Below are positions 14,292 through 28,185 of a stretch of 64,000 nucleotides of DNA, one piece after another. Position numbers and translations under genes: made by a program. The stretch is from positions 34,689,501-34,753,500 of the forward strand of contig NC_044572.1 of assembly GCF_901933205.1 (NCBI RefSeq). The letters are read 5' to 3'. The DNA is from Camarhynchus parvulus (Eukaryota > Chordata > Aves > Passeriformes > Thraupidae). The notes under the pieces are model-generated. The model did no database searches. It was not told the origin of the DNA and worked only from the letters and a program-made list of their open reading frames with translations. The number at the start of each line of letters is the position of its first letter. Within the stretch, counting starts at the first letter, position 1.

Positions 14292-14322
14292 GGGGGGGGG
14301 GGGGGAGAGAGAGAGAGAGAGG
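14292..14322. repeat. Poly(G) run followed by (AG)n
   Basis: Fourteen consecutive G residues are followed by about eight AG dinucleotides, giving a pure-purine strand on plus. Such tracts are unstable in length and often mis-assembled. Confidence 0.9.
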
Positions 14323-14719
14323 TACAAGCTTGGGTGATGGGGAGAGTGATAGTGGGATGTAAAATGGCATAAATGTAGGGTAATAAGTGAAGCAAACTTA
14401 AAAACCATAATTGTATAAAGACCCTGCAAAAGGAAAAGGATGTCTAGAGAGCTGTGGGCAAAACCCTAGTATCTGGGTAGCATTTCAAATAGCCACATTC
14501 AGTCTATGGAAGCTAGACATGCACTAGAAGCTGCTTCTAGTTAGGAAAGCACAGTAAACGCGACACAAAAGTCAATGCCTGTGCTTCTTTCCAGTTCTGT
14601 CCTTTGGTGTAACTTGCATCTGACTCTATTATAGCAAAGGAAACATTATGGGGCGGAAGCACGGGAAACTTGCAGGGCTGCCGGAAGGAGCAGACTGTCT
14701 GCTTCCCTTCCCTCTCTTT

Positions 14720-14739
14720 CCTCCTCCTCCTCCTCCTCC
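14720..14739. repeat. (CTC)n simple repeat
   Basis: About six CTC/TCC trinucleotides lie inside a longer pyrimidine-rich stretch (about 14700-14780). This is a simple-sequence tract with no gene attached. Confidence 0.85.
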
Positions 14740-14962
14740 CTTTGGCCACCTGTTAGCATCCCCTCACCCCCTCCCCCATCATCCTCACTCCTGCCAAAAC
14801 CTCTCTTTATCTTAATGTGCATTTTGAAGCCTGGTCTTGCTATGCTTTAATTATATTTTCTGGTGGTTTTTGCTTCTTTCTCAAGTGTCTGTGGTCTGTT
14901 TTTGTCAGGACAGGAAAGGCTGAGAATCAGAAAGTGGAGGGGGAGGAATTCAGTCTTGTGCA

Positions 14963-15020
14963 GCTCAAGCATAAATGAGCCTTTTGCTTCCAGGTCAGTA
15001 GTTCAAATCCAGCCAATAGA
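14963..15020 (+). repeat. Possible relic of a tRNA-derived SINE
   Basis: AGTTCAAATCC at 15000-15010 differs at two positions from the Pol III B-box consensus GGTTCGANTCC. About 30-40 bases upstream there is a GCTCAAGCA stretch that could be a decayed A box. An old tRNA-derived SINE would give this pattern. I cannot name a family, no poly(A) or other SINE tail is clear, and chance resemblance is quite possible. Confidence 0.2.
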
Positions 15021-18000
15021 AGTCAAGTTGAAAAGTGATAGCTGCTTTGGAGTGTGTGAAGCATTAGTTGGTGGTCTCATTTGGGTTCAGAGCAGACAGG
15101 TGTCCAAATCCCTTCTGGCCCTAATTGGCATCTTTGCTGGCAGCTTCAGAGGCAGGGCCAGAGTGTGTGGGCACCGAGCCCGCGATGCCCTCGCCTGGGT
15201 GGTCCTCCTAAGTGGCATCCAAGCAAGCTGGCAAGGGAGCCAGGGGGGCTCAGACTGTTGTTGTCTGTGCTGTGCCTCCTCTGTAAATAAACAGGGATAT
15301 TCAGCTCTGTGCTGTTCCTGCAGCTTTGATTCCACTTTCAAGAAGGTAATATTTCTTGTCTTTGCACTAATTTCTTTCTTTTCTTTATCTTACCTTTGAA
15401 GTAATTACTCTTTGAGGAAACTAATGGATTAGAAATGTGGAACTAAATTTATAGAGAGGCAGCTCAGGCAGAGAGCCATTTTGGGGCAGCTGGTGGAGAT
15501 GGATAAACTGGAGTTACTGGAAGAGCCTCAGTCCAGCACATTTTAAATTACTTTTGTCTACCAAAGCATCACAGCTATGATACCTTCCTGTTCTTGGTGT
15601 AATCACCCTTGTGCAAGTCCAGGATCAGTGAATGTAACTTGCAGAATTCTGTTTTTATGGTCCATGATGTTTCTACACCATCTACCTATTTCTACTTATA
15701 AATAGTATCTTCCAAAAAGATAAGGCTTTGTAGGGTTTCACATGCATTTCTGAAAGCCTTGGGGAATCTTACTTTAAACATGTGTACTTGCATCCTTCAG
15801 CTTCCCCTTTTTATTTTCATTGCATTTATGCAGACCTCTCAAGTCCTGGAAATCAGATAAGTGAGGCTGTGCAATGCTGGTGTGTGATGCAGGCAGGCAT
15901 GCAGGTGCAAATGTGTGTGATGTCCTCCAAACACAGTGATGATGGGGTGGTAGAGGCTATCAGGCTGTTGCTGAAGATTATGATGTCTTTTAGTGCTGCC
16001 TGGTTGCTGCATAACCTTCCTGTCCCTCTCCTGCTTCAACGCCCTGCATGGTCAGGTAGCTGCTGCAGGTAAGATTTCAGAGCATGAGCAATGCAGTGGT
16101 GTCCAGATGAAATTCCCTGAGACTCTGGTGGCCCCAAACAATGGAGCAGGAGACGAGGACGAAAGTTTTGAGTCACTTGGGAACTAGCAAGTCTCTGTCC
16201 TCCCTGAGCAAAGCAGGGTTGGTTCCCCTGGCCCTGCAGGTCTCTTAGCCCATGTCCAGGCAGTCAGGATAAACTAAATAATCCCAGTGGCCTCCTGGTG
16301 CTGCGCTCATCTCAGGGGTGCTTGGAGAACTCTCAGAGTTTTGTCTGCCACAGCTTCCAGAGCCCTGCCAGGGACAGGGTTGAGCAGCCTGTGGGAAGAG
16401 TGATGTAGGAGTGTTACAGAAATGGGGAGCACTAGGAAACATCACAAGTGATACACACAGCTTTGGTGTTGCAAATCATATTCCCAAAGTGAATGTAAAT
16501 TGTCACTGTTCAACTGATTTCAGCATTCTTTCATCCACTTACTCCAGGTGTTGTTCTGCCCCATGAACTTCAAACAGTAAAAATAAATTTAAAAAATGTT
16601 CCCCAACTTTGCTCTGCTGTTGTGAAGCTCTTAAGCCAAATTCTGCTTGGGCCTCACTGAGTATGGCTGCTGCTTGTAGATTGTTAAACTCTTGAAGTGG
16701 TCCTGTCCTTGCAAGATGCTGTAAAATTTGCTTTTTGTCTTAGTCCAGGTTATTGTTGCTAATTTTCATCTGTAAGTGCCAAACTCCTTCTTTAAAAAAG
16801 AAAAAAAAACCCCAACCATATGCTAAATTCCTAGCTGTGTAGTAAAGATTGATTACATGTGTTTATGTGTAATTTAAAAATGGTTCATTCAGGAAGTGTA
16901 TGGTCTTTTAAAGGCAAGTTTAAAATTTTCAATTTTACCTAAGTTTATTTATATTAGGGAAATGGGCCTGGAGTACTAAGCAAACCTCCATGATATATAG
17001 GGTTCAGCCTGAGAATTCTCTGAACTGCTTTATATTTTTTTATTCTATCAATATGCTCTTTCATGGCTACTAATTAGTTTTGTTAGTTGACTTACAGAAA
17101 AGCACATATAAAATCAGGAGTATGAAATTCCATAGCACTAATAGTATTAATGAAAAGCACAAAGTCTGGAGGCAATTGTAAAAGCACTACTTCAACCAAA
17201 AAACAATTCTCATTTGAATTAGCATGATTAATTGCATAGATTTTCCTTGTCACAGCACACTGAAATTGAAATAGTGAGGATGTTCTAAAGCTTTCAGTGT
17301 GTAATTCTAGTATGTGTTAGAAAAAAGGTGTACACACATTGTGTTCACATGCATAAAATAAAGCTATAAATAAACGAGAAAGACTAAACTTCAGTTCTAC
17401 TTTTAGCTGATTGTTTCAACTTGAAACAGCATTAGATTTAATTGCAGAGGAAAGTAAATGTGACTGTAAGTTGGCATTGGTTGCTCCTCTGTCATGAAAA
17501 AGGATATTTGGATCCCCCAGCTTTTGCACTACGTGCCTAATTGGTTTACAGATTGGATGCATCCATGCAGGCTGCAGCTGTTTTGCCTGGAGGGGTGGAA
17601 GAGGAATCACGTTGTGTAGTATTCGATTACTATGTGTATTGACTCTGTAAATGTCACACTGTTTGCTGATTCTGAATGTGGGCTGGTGGAGTGCTGCCTG
17701 GGGCACACAGAGGATGGTAGTGGGTGTTGTGGTGCCCATGTGCAGCACTGGGTGGGAATTGTTCTCCTCTCCAGCAATACACATCCTCAGGGTGTTCCTG
17801 ACATGCCCAGGTTCCCCTAGGCCTGCAGTGTGCCCTGGGTGTTTATTATGTGGAAAAAAAAAGGGAAATCCTGCCAATCCACATCACTACTGCAAGTTTG
17901 TCAAATGACATCAGCAGCAGAGGAGAATTTAGTTTCTAACCACATGCAAATAGGTCCTAAACTTCTGGTTATGCCATGATGTCAGATCTGATTTCTCATC

Positions 18001-21000
18001 CATTATTTGATGGGCTTCAATGTGTACATGCCAGAGAAGTTCCCTCTCCATTTCCTCTCTTCCCATTCAGTACTTCAGGGATTGTTTTGACTTTATTTGT
18101 GAAAAATGTGTTTTGAACAACAAACGTAATTCCTTAGGAGAAGTTTATTTCAAGGATAATTTCCTACTCAAGCCTCCCTTGTCTTTGTTATCATTTTGCA
18201 TCATGGTGAGCTGTTAAATACTAGAGCAGTTCAGATATTTTCCCAAGGGACTCAACTAAGTGTTAGTAATCATTCCAATATTCTTTGTCATGAATTGGCA
18301 TTAACTTTGTTAATAAAAGCTACTGCATTATTTTGGCCATGTGAAGCATGTCAGCCTGCCTGCAGGTACGCCAAGACACAGCAGCAAAGCAGGTCATGCC
18401 ATGCAGGTTAATGTCAGGTAGACTTTGTGGCATGTAGGACTGCTTGAAATGGCATGGGCTTCCAGACTGTGTAATTTGGGATACTGGGACATGGAACTTG
18501 TCACTGCTGGGTGTAAGGATTTAAGCCAGCTGAGCTATGAAAAGTGTGGCTCTTGTCACCAGGCATTAGCTGTCTTGTTTAGCCTGGATGGAGCTCCTCC
18601 TGAAAGCAGCAATCACTTCCTGGGGGTAATTCAGCCCTGAAACAGAGGATGGTTTGTCCTCTGCAGAAATAATCTAGATATGTGTTCTAGACTACTGAGC
18701 CCTTGTTGAGTTCTCCCTAAGAGGCAGTTCACTGCCATTTAGAAACCAGTTCCTTTGTTTCTGGTATCTTTCCCAGAGAGATAATCAGGGCATTGGCACC
18801 TTCTGAGCATGGGCTACATCCCTCTCCCTGAGGGATGAGAGATGCTTTAGGAGGACCCTGGATTAGTTGCTCTTTTTGTGAAGAATCATAAAGGACTTGG
18901 GAGTACTTCATTACTTTTGGATTTAGCCTGGATCTGCTATTTTCAGAAGAGAGCTTAGAAAAGTTGGGAAGAAGGGAAGCTTACGCAGATGTCACAAGAA
19001 GTTTAATTTGGTTTTCAACCAGAGGTCTTTGGGTCACTTAACTTCACACAGTCTGCACACATCAGTTCAAACTGTTCCCTTATAAGGCATTCTGTAAATA
19101 GTATTTCCAACACAAGGGAACTCAAGTCTGTTTGCAAACCTACTGAATAAATACACAATACCAGAATAGAAATCAAATTACAGGGGCTGATGTCTTTCTA
19201 ACCATGCTTAGGTCAAGTAATGGAGGTAGTACAGTCAAGTGAGAGAAAATCCCCCCAATCACAAATGTAATTAATTAATGTCTACATTTCCAGTAAAATG
19301 AAAGTATTTTGACAACAGTTATTTGGAGCAATTATGAATTGCTTTTTCTTACAGCCCCAAAAGGCAAAAGCAGGAATGTAACTACAATGCATTGCCCTTT
19401 TATCCCTACTTTTTCTTTCCGATCAAGTCTTAGAGCTCACATATTGAATAACTGGGAGAGATGCCAAAACCATTCCCTTTACAAGTGATTTTAAACTATG
19501 CACGAGGTGTGTTTTTTCCTTTTGTTTCATGGAAACATCTCTGGTTTTGGCAAAAAGTTTTAAGTTAGGAAAGTTGGTCTATGATTCTGTATTGCCAAGG
19601 TTTCAAGACCAGGCCTAGATGGTCCATAAAACTATTTCCTCTTGAGCAAGAGTTCCACCTTATTAAAAACAGAAACCGTAGCCATGCCATGCCTTTCCCT
19701 GATCGCCAGCTCTCCCTTCTGAGGATGCACAGCTGGTGGGAGGTTCAGCAGCCCTGCATCTGCCCCTTCCTTTTGCTGGAGCTCTGGGATCTCTATGAGG
19801 TTAGTGCTGAGCACTGGTTTGAGGCGGTGGTGGGGTGGTGCAGAGGTAGAGAGGGGTGTTTCTTCCCTTGGGACCTCGCTGGTGTTTTTGGGGATACTTA
19901 GGGAGGTCTTGAAGCAGTGGGCGTCTCCTGTATCCGCTGTCATGCGGTCATGATGGGGACTGTGCCAAGAGCTGCGTGCTTTTGGGGAGGGAGCTGCTAA
20001 AAGAGCTGACAGGGGACAAATCCGTTATGGCCCTTCCCTTCAAATCTGCTCAGGCAGGAGCATTCATACCTCAGGCCTCCCCTGGGGGAGGAGATTCAAG
20101 GGAGACTCGAACAAGGGAGGCAAAAGTCTTCAAGTAATGGGGCGTCAACCGAGCGGGACTTGGCTCCAGTTGGCAGGTCTCTGAAATCATATTCTGAGAG
20201 CTGAGTGCAAGCCCTGGCTGGACCATCGCTTGCTCTCAGGCCTGACAGACAGACGGCATTGCCCTGACTCACAACCAGCTCACAGGCAGCCTGCCTCACT
20301 GCCCCCATGCAGCTCGATGGAGGTGTGGGTTTATGAAATGGTAAAGCTGCTTGGGTTGAGCCACCCCTCATCAGGGCAGTCAGTGCTGTATGACCCAAAT
20401 CTCTGCTGGGGCTTGGATCTCTGCTCTTCTCAATCCCAAATTCCTTATCTCACCCATCTTTCTTTTCCCCAAACATTTTTACAAATTTATAAGTAATTAC
20501 CAGAGTTAAATAGACCTCTGCAGATTATTGCTTTAACTAATTCAATGTAAACAATATGCACGAGTAAATGAAAAGGGCTTGGCTTGTATAAGAACCAGAA
20601 TGGTAAATAAGGCATTTGCATGTTAGTTTCACAAACTGCATATGGTAGAGATACAGATAGAAGCTAACTGAGGAGAATGCAGTTAACCCAGGAAGAGAAT
20701 GGAATTTAAGAATTGCTCTTGTGTCTGTTTCAGAACTACCTGGGAGAGCTTGTTGGGTGCTTTATTTGAAAGCAGTCTTCTCATGGGTATTTATCCTGAT
20801 CTGAACAGATTGACCCAGTAGCACATGGGATATAAGCTGATGTTGCTGAGTGCATTTGTGTCTTGTATTTGAACTTCTCAGGTACATAGTAGTCAATTGC
20901 ACTCCTGTTAGCATAGGACGAGACAAAATTTGGTCTCACTATGTTTTTTCATGCTTGCAGCCTTGCTGCAATTCTTCTGGGTTTGTTCTACCCTACATAA

Positions 21001-21740
21001 AATACATATATTTGTGATATGGACTGAGGTGAAAATATCACTGCTTGCTTTATTTTGAGGTGGAAGGAGGAGGAGAGAGGCTGATGCATATCGGACTCAA
21101 TACAGACTGAAACCCAGTGATGTTTTTCCTCTCTAATTTATATGAAAGAAATTTTTTAAAAAAATGCCTGTTACCATTTTTTAAAATAAAAAAGTGATGT
21201 TTCCCTTTTCTTTTAATTTGTCAGCTGCTGGAAAAATATTGATACTTACAAAAGTAGACAGAATGAATCAGACTAGACAATTATGCAGGAGGACTGTACA
21301 GATCTATGTGCTTGTGAATATGGGCAAGTAACAGCTGGCCAAATTAGTTGCCAGGTCCTCTTCCTTAGACCTCTCACTGCTTTAGACCTGGACACAGCTT
21401 CTGAATTGCTGCTTTTCAAGTGCAAATGTCCTAAGCATGATGGGATGGAAGATGTGTCAGAAATTCGGTGGGATTTGTCACTGTCTGGAAGTGCTTATCC
21501 CTTGCATAGGCTATAAAGGATGTTTAGGTGACAGGGTTGAACAAATTTTCTTGTTGTTGATGTAAAGTAAGATAAATACTTTTAAAATGGGTTTAGTGCT
21601 GAATAAAAAGGGCCAAACTGGTACATTTTATAACTGTGCAACCTGATTGGTAACACTGAAGATGTCTGTGCAGGTGATGATTCCTGTTGGAGTTTATTTT
21701 GCACTGCACATTTGTTTCCATTGAAGTTCCCAGTGTTTCA

Positions 21741-21764
21741 TCTGTCTCTGAGTTCAGAGACAGA
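21741..21764. repeat. Near-perfect palindrome, 11-bp arms, 2-nt loop
   Basis: The left arm TCTGTCTCTGA (21741-21751) is the exact reverse complement of TCAGAGACAGA (21754-21764), separated by GT. It sits in otherwise unremarkable intron sequence. It could form a cruciform or hairpin; no protein-binding consensus was recognised with confidence. Confidence 0.8.
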
Positions 21765-23817
21765 GTGCATGCTGTACATTCCTGTAAAAACTCCTGTCAG
21801 GTTTTTTGTTTTAAATGAATGCAGGCAAGTATACATCCTTAAGAGTCACTATTGCTGTTGAAAGTCTTAGCAGTACTTCTGTTATTACTCCTCAGCACCT
21901 CAGAAGGGCCATGTAATAAAAAAAAAAATAAATACATTTTTAAAGTAATATGTTTCATGTGTTATTTCACATCATCCATTCCCATGAAGTTTGGAAGCAA
22001 AACTGAGGCTGATGTCAGTGGGAACAAAGTTAAGTCTACAATGTGGAGTTCAGACCCAGATTTCACTTCCTATAAATATGAAAAGCAGTTTGAAGTAGTA
22101 GATTATAAAGTCTTTACCTACCATATTACCCACTATTTTTCCTGATACTTCTGTTGTTTATAAAAAAATCTTTCATATTTTACCTTAGACTAATTGGAGA
22201 CTGGAGATCTATAATGCTCCTGCTATTCCCACATTTCAGTTGTCACCTAGGAATTTTTTACCTGTACTTAGGATAATGAGATTTAGTAGATCATTTACAC
22301 TCTGTGAGCATTCTATAAATCACCATTACCCACTTGTGTATCATTTGGCTTTTACCTTTTCTATAATAGATAAACATTTTATACAGTCTGTTACTATTCA
22401 TATTATCTTTATAAAATTCAGCATATACTATTCATTCGGACAATGATAAGAACAGGAGATAATGTGAGATCCGGTATTAGTCATTGGAGTGCTGTTTGGG
22501 GGTTTTTAAATAAAAAAAGAACTGAAAGCATGGGTTGCCTTTTAGTGCTCTATTTATTGTTTTCAGATGTTAAAAAGGCTCTTGCTGTACAAGAAATGGT
22601 TGTAATCACTTGCTATCACTAGAGACAGTTAAAGCAATTGTGTTGTCAAATTACATTTTAAAAATCAAAACAATATTGTAAATTGCTGTATATGTGATCA
22701 TTCCCAGGATATCTTTGATAAATATGCATTCCAACACATTCCATTATGTTATTCCTTTAAAATTCCTCTTTCTTCCTTTAAATAGAAATAATGAAAATCT
22801 CTTTTTTTCCTACTTGAATTAATTCAGAAGGTCCCTTTTAGGGTCTTTACCATATCTTCTGTAACTCTGACTCTAGTAAAGCAAGTGAGTAAGCACACTG
22901 ATTTCATTTATGTTTTTGTTCTGCTTGGCCTGGGCTCTAATTTCTAGCTGACCTGTACTTTACTACCATTTGCCCAGACACTGTGGCACAAAGCAGTGCT
23001 AATTTTTACTAGGACAATGTAGACTCATACAGGCAAACAGAGGAGATGAGAAAGCACTGCCTCTCCAGTCGTGTTCTGAAGTCTTCCCTGATTTGAGCAA
23101 ACTTTATAATTTCCTTTATGTTCAGAACTCCAGACAAAAGGGTGGACTTGGGAGCACCAGACTGCACCAGGGGCAGTGGGGGAAGCTCAATTCACCAGAG
23201 CAACTGACCACAGCAGCTTGGTCTGACCTTGTGTCCTGGACCTGCTCAGCATCCCTGCACTGCCCTTACTCACCCCCAGAATCTGCAAAACCCAGTTGGG
23301 CTGAGGAAGGAGCGCCACCCTTCACTCTACGTGTTTAGTCATATGTTGGTGATCTGTGGTGGTTTGAGCCAGCTCTTACTTTGCCATCTAGATTGCAAAG
23401 AAATAAAGAGAGAGAATCAGGAGAAAGGACATGCACCAACAGAGATTTCAGGGATCCAAAACTCCTGATTGCATTGCACTTGGACAATAGTCCTATTAAA
23501 TGTGAATCATTCTGTGTATTATTCTTATTACTCATTCACCTCATATAACAAGCTTGATCCAAGCACTGCTGAAGTCTTTCCACTGACTTTACTGGAGTGG
23601 GATCAGGTCCTCAGTGCACATTAGCTGGGTGCTTCCATGTCCAGTTTTAAAGGTTTTGTTTCACACAGCCTGGAACAAAAAACAGAAAATACATCCTTAA
23701 TGTTAACTGAGTCCTTTTTACCTTCTTTAGGTTCACTTTTTTCTACCAATGGAGTAAACTGATTTACTGATAACAAAGAAATGTATCCACATAATGATCC
23801 AATTGTTTAGGTACAAG

Positions 23818-24067
23818 TTGTGACAGGGGAGGTTTAGATTAGATTAGATATTAGGAAAATTTCATGACGAGTCGATAAAATTTGAAAGAGTTGTAAAGCA
23901 TTGGAACAGACTGGTGGAGTCACCATCCCTGGAAGTGTTCAAAAGACATATAGATATGGCCCTTGAGCACGTGGTTTTATGGTGAACATGGTGGTGCTAC
24001 TATGCTGATGATTGGACTTAATGATATTAAAGGTCTTTTCCAACCTTTAGGCTTCTATGATTTTATG
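23818..24067 (+). mobile_element. CR1 LINE, 3'-end fragment
   Basis: This is a decayed, strongly 5'-truncated CR1 non-LTR retrotransposon in the same orientation as CREB5. The order of recognisable CR1 3' words is intact: the 'ggggaggtttagatt...gatattaggaaaa' block at the start, 'gcattggaacag', 'ggagtcaccatccctggaagtgttcaa', the 'ggtcttttccaacct' block, and an end of 'ttctatgattttatg', a mutated version of the CR1 terminal ATTCTATG repeats. Only the end of ORF2 and the 3' UTR remain. Divergence is high, so it is an old insertion. The match is from memory of the family, not a database search. Confidence 0.85.
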
Positions 24068-24727
24068 TTGAAGTACAGAAATTACTCCGATAGCATTCAG
24101 AAAGGAAATGGGTACTTCAGGTCTTTGCCATGTCCTGTTTGCTTTGACCTCTGTAGTGAAAAGTCAAAAAAAGCTCTGGGTGAACTTCCTTTGACTTTGA
24201 AATGGCATATTGGAATAAGTCTCCTGGACTTATCTATTTGGAAATATTTAAAAGCAGTTGTTAGGTTGAAATGGTGTCTCTACTCAATAAAGTTATCACA
24301 CCCAATAATGAAACTGTATAAATGAAAATTGATGTACACTTCTCTGAGACATCTCTGCATGCAATATCTTTCCCTGAATGTCTCTTTCTTTTTCCAAAAT
24401 TGGGCCAATGAATTGTGCCCATTAAATCCTGAATTTACTAGCTGGTGGTTGCTGAATCTGGCCCTTATTAAATGTCCAGACAAGCTTGTTGTAGTTTATT
24501 TTGTAAAACGTCTGGTTAGAACATTAAATACAACAAGGAAAAATAAACTTAAAAGTAAAATGGTTCAACCCCTGCCCTACTGGGAATTTTTTTCCTTGAT
24601 TGGATAGAAGCAGAAACAGGTCACTGTTTCCAAGTGAATTATCCCAAATTTAAAAATTGGATGAAATAATTTCTGCAAGGGTAAATCTTACCAAGAAGCA
24701 CTAATTTTTTTAAAAGGCGGTGGTGGT

Positions 24728-24812
24728 ATTTTTTGTGGGTTTTTTTTGTTTTATTTTGCTTTGTTTTGTTTTGTTTTTTCTTTGTTTGGGTTTGGTTGGT
24801 TTTGTTTTTGTG
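24728..24812. repeat. T/G-rich (TTTTG)n-like tract
   Basis: About 85 bases consist almost only of T and G, with repeated ttttg, tttg and ggttt words. It is low-complexity sequence. Within the CREB5 transcript it would be U/G-rich. Confidence 0.85.
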
Positions 24813-25086
24813 GTTCTGGTTTATGTGATTAGATTAGTTTCTACTAAAATGGGAAGATTTTGCTAGAACCAACAACATTCGCCAGTAAAAAGATTTTTTA
24901 AATAACCTTATATTATTACTCAGTAAAAGTCCTGCTTCTATTCATTTTTTGCTTATTATGATTAAAGGTTTCTTCTAACTGAGATCCTAGCTGTAATTCT
25001 TTTTAAAAGATAAATGAAAATTGTAGCCTATAAAAAATATTACATGTGAGTGTGCCAGCCCATGACAGGCTGTGCATCTGCCGCTG

Positions 25087-25102
25087 AAAAAAAAAAAAAA
25101 AA
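25087..25102. repeat. Poly(A) run, 16 nt
   Basis: A homopolymer of 16 A residues. No retrocopy body was recognised upstream of it, so it is treated as simple sequence. Confidence 0.9.
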
Positions 25103-28100
25103 GCTGTTCCTTTAAATTTTTTTTGCCTTTTCTCATGGTCTGGTGTCCTCAGCAAATTTTTAACTTATCATCAGAGTGAGCAGTGTTAGCAATGAGCTTC
25201 TGTATTTCTTAAGCAGTCTAGCAGAAATTCCCGCATTAATTTTAATTACTCAAAGATTTTTAACAATCTGAGATCTGTAAAAGTCAGTATTTCCCCCTGT
25301 TATTACACAGTAACAGTGATAATATCATTATAATTCCCAAATTTAGCACTTCTCTATATTAGACTGAAGGGGAATGGACTGTCTAAGACATATTAATTAG
25401 GAAGTTCATTGACAGTAGGTCTGTAATGAATCCCTGTAATGAATTATTTTGAGAAATCCTCAGGAATGTGTAGTTACTATAAACATCACATGCGCTAGTA
25501 CACTCAGCAAGCTGGGATGTTTTCAATAATGAAGCTTTGGTACACTGCGTGTTAAGATTTGCAATATTCCATCACAAAAGCTCTCAGAACAGTTTCAGGG
25601 AAGGGTTGCCTACTCTGTCACTCTCTTTCCTTCCCAGTTTGAATTCTGAGCCTTGGGACATGTTTGGTTTTGGTTGTTTTGAAGTGGCAGGTTTTGTTAA
25701 CTTACTGCTCCATCCAGTCCTGATTAAACATCAGCTGTCAGGCCACCATCCTGCCAGGCTGTTCATGTTCCTTCCTAATCTTCCTGATATTTTTAATGCT
25801 TTGCTTACACTTGCAAATACCTTCACATGATGTTGAATGAACTGGGTGAAAAGTAGCTGTTCCATGGTTTTGATTAGGAAACCTCCCAAAATTAAAGACT
25901 CATTTCTATCAAAAATTGGGATCCTGAGTCATGTTCTACTGAAAATGAAATGTTTCCCATATTTCCATCTAAGTAGATGGAAATAAAAAAGGGTGCAGTG
26001 ATAACAGTGCTGGGCTTTTCCACACATCCCCTCTGCACCACCAGTACTAATGTAGCCTCCTTAGGTGGTCGCCATGTGGCTCTCTTGGTAAAGCTCTAAT
26101 TTGTTAGTGCCTTACTTCAGAGGTTGCTGGAGAAGGTAGGATGGGTATGCAAATGTATAGTAATGTAATTATTATGTATCAGCATTGTCATAGTGCCTGA
26201 AGAGCCCAATAAATTGTTCGGAGGATCTGTGGGCGGATGCTGAAGTAATAGGAAATTACAGTGACTGTGGGTGGTAGAACAGAAACCCAGAGGTAAAAAT
26301 ACCATAAAATGGGAGATATTAATACTGAAAGTATGAACCAGGAACATAAACCTTTCCTAAAGCACCCCCTGAATGTTTCTGTAAAGCAGAAACATCTTCA
26401 CATCTTTAAAACTGGCAGGGCATCTCGCTGTTATGAACAAACTCCATGGATAAGGTTGCATCCCAGTGTTGTTTAGATATTGGGCAGGGAAAGCAGGGGT
26501 GGCACTGGTGTGATAGATGAGCTATGCAGCACTTATTGTCAACTGAGTATTACTTTGTGAAGTCATAATTTTGTTTTGCTCTAATTACCAACATGTTAAT
26601 TAGACATTAACATAAATAGGGCACTCACTCCCAGCTAGAACCCTGCCTTTAGAGAGTGACCTCTGAGCTGCACAGTAAGGTGTGCATGAATTTCCACACA
26701 TTTCACAGGCCACCTTCTGATGTTGACCACCAATTGAGAAACACTGCTCCAGGACATACTGGGTTTTACCCTACAGGCGTTTGGCATTTACTTTTTACAC
26801 TTAGGTAAGATGCTCTCTTCAGTGCTCAGGTGGTGGGATGTTGCAGTTTACATGGGTCCAAATGACTGTGTGAGAAGCAAAGAGAGTTAGATGTGTTGTA
26901 TTTCATCTCAAAGACTCTAGTAAGCTTGAATGACTTTTTGTACTAAAATGCTTTGAAGTACAAAGTTGTAGCTTCTTAGAGAGTCAAAACATCTCAATAA
27001 CTTCAAACAGAAAAGGGAGATGCATGTTTTAGATTTGTGGCCATAATTTTAAGGAGGTAGAACACAAATACTCCGGTTATCTCTTTTCATGTGACAATTC
27101 TAGGTAAATTCTTACATCCCTTCAGTTATTATAAGTGACCCAGGCTTTTGTTTGAAAGAAGAGAGGAAAAAGCCCTTTCCACCAGTGAATTTCTGCCACC
27201 CCTCACCTACTGCATGATGCTGGGTGACTGTTTTTGCTAAAAGAGAAAGCCGTGTGCCAGCTGGATGGCTTCCTGTGGTAGCTAGGTTTTCCTTGGAGGT
27301 TTCCCATCTCTATACTAACTAGGCTTGACTACGCTTGGCTTGTTAGCTTTTGTGAGCATCCTTGCCAAGGTGGGATGACTGTAGGTAAAATGAGTGCAGC
27401 AGGGAGACAGACAGAGGCAAATAAGTAGGAGTGATCAAAGTCTAGAGGTTTGCTGGCAGCCGCGCCTCCTTCCTACGCGCTCCAGCCAGTGGGTCCAGTG
27501 CTTTCCCCTTCTCCTACAGATGAATCAACACATCCAAGCAAGCTGTGCCAAAGCAGGGGTGGGTGGGAGACAGCCCTAGCACTGTACAACAGCTGTTGTT
27601 TTGCCAGTATATTCAGTAGGAAATTCAGAACAAAACTTGCCTTTTGGACCGTGAATCTCATTAAAGTTCACCAATGACTGGGAAAGAGCAGACTTAAAAG
27701 GTTTTTGCTGGTTTAGTGCTCTTGCAATAGAAGAAAGACATGTAGATGTTATAAAAAGCTGTCTTAAAAGTTTGGTGAAGGTTTCTGTTGCCAGTCCTAG
27801 TGAGATGCTAGAAGTGGTGAAAAAGTGTATTTGCCAGCAAGAAACATTTATTAGTGCATGGCAGAAATTGCTTCCTGTTGAAATGACAAGATTTGGCAGA
27901 GATGGTGAAGTCAATTCCCTTTAGTTTCTTCACAAGGGTTTTACAAGGAATCAGTGGTGGGAGCCAAAAGATGTAGAGTAGTGGTGATACTGTCTCAGAG
28001 TTTCTTCGTTCTTGGTCTCCCCTTCTAAATTCAGTAAAAACATGTACATGCATTTTTACATGAAAGTATGTAATATGTATTTTACATGTATGTTAAAATG

Positions 28101-28185
28101 CATATACGTATTTTTAATTATTTTCTTTTGTGGCAAAGGCCTTAAAAACCAAAGTTATCCCAAAGCATAGAAGGAAACCTTTAGC

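Noticed and set aside
17416..17877. 153-codon minus-strand open frame
   Set aside because: I compared it mentally with transposase, gag and zinc-finger families and found no convincing motif. The plus strand is also partly open, which suggests composition rather than coding.
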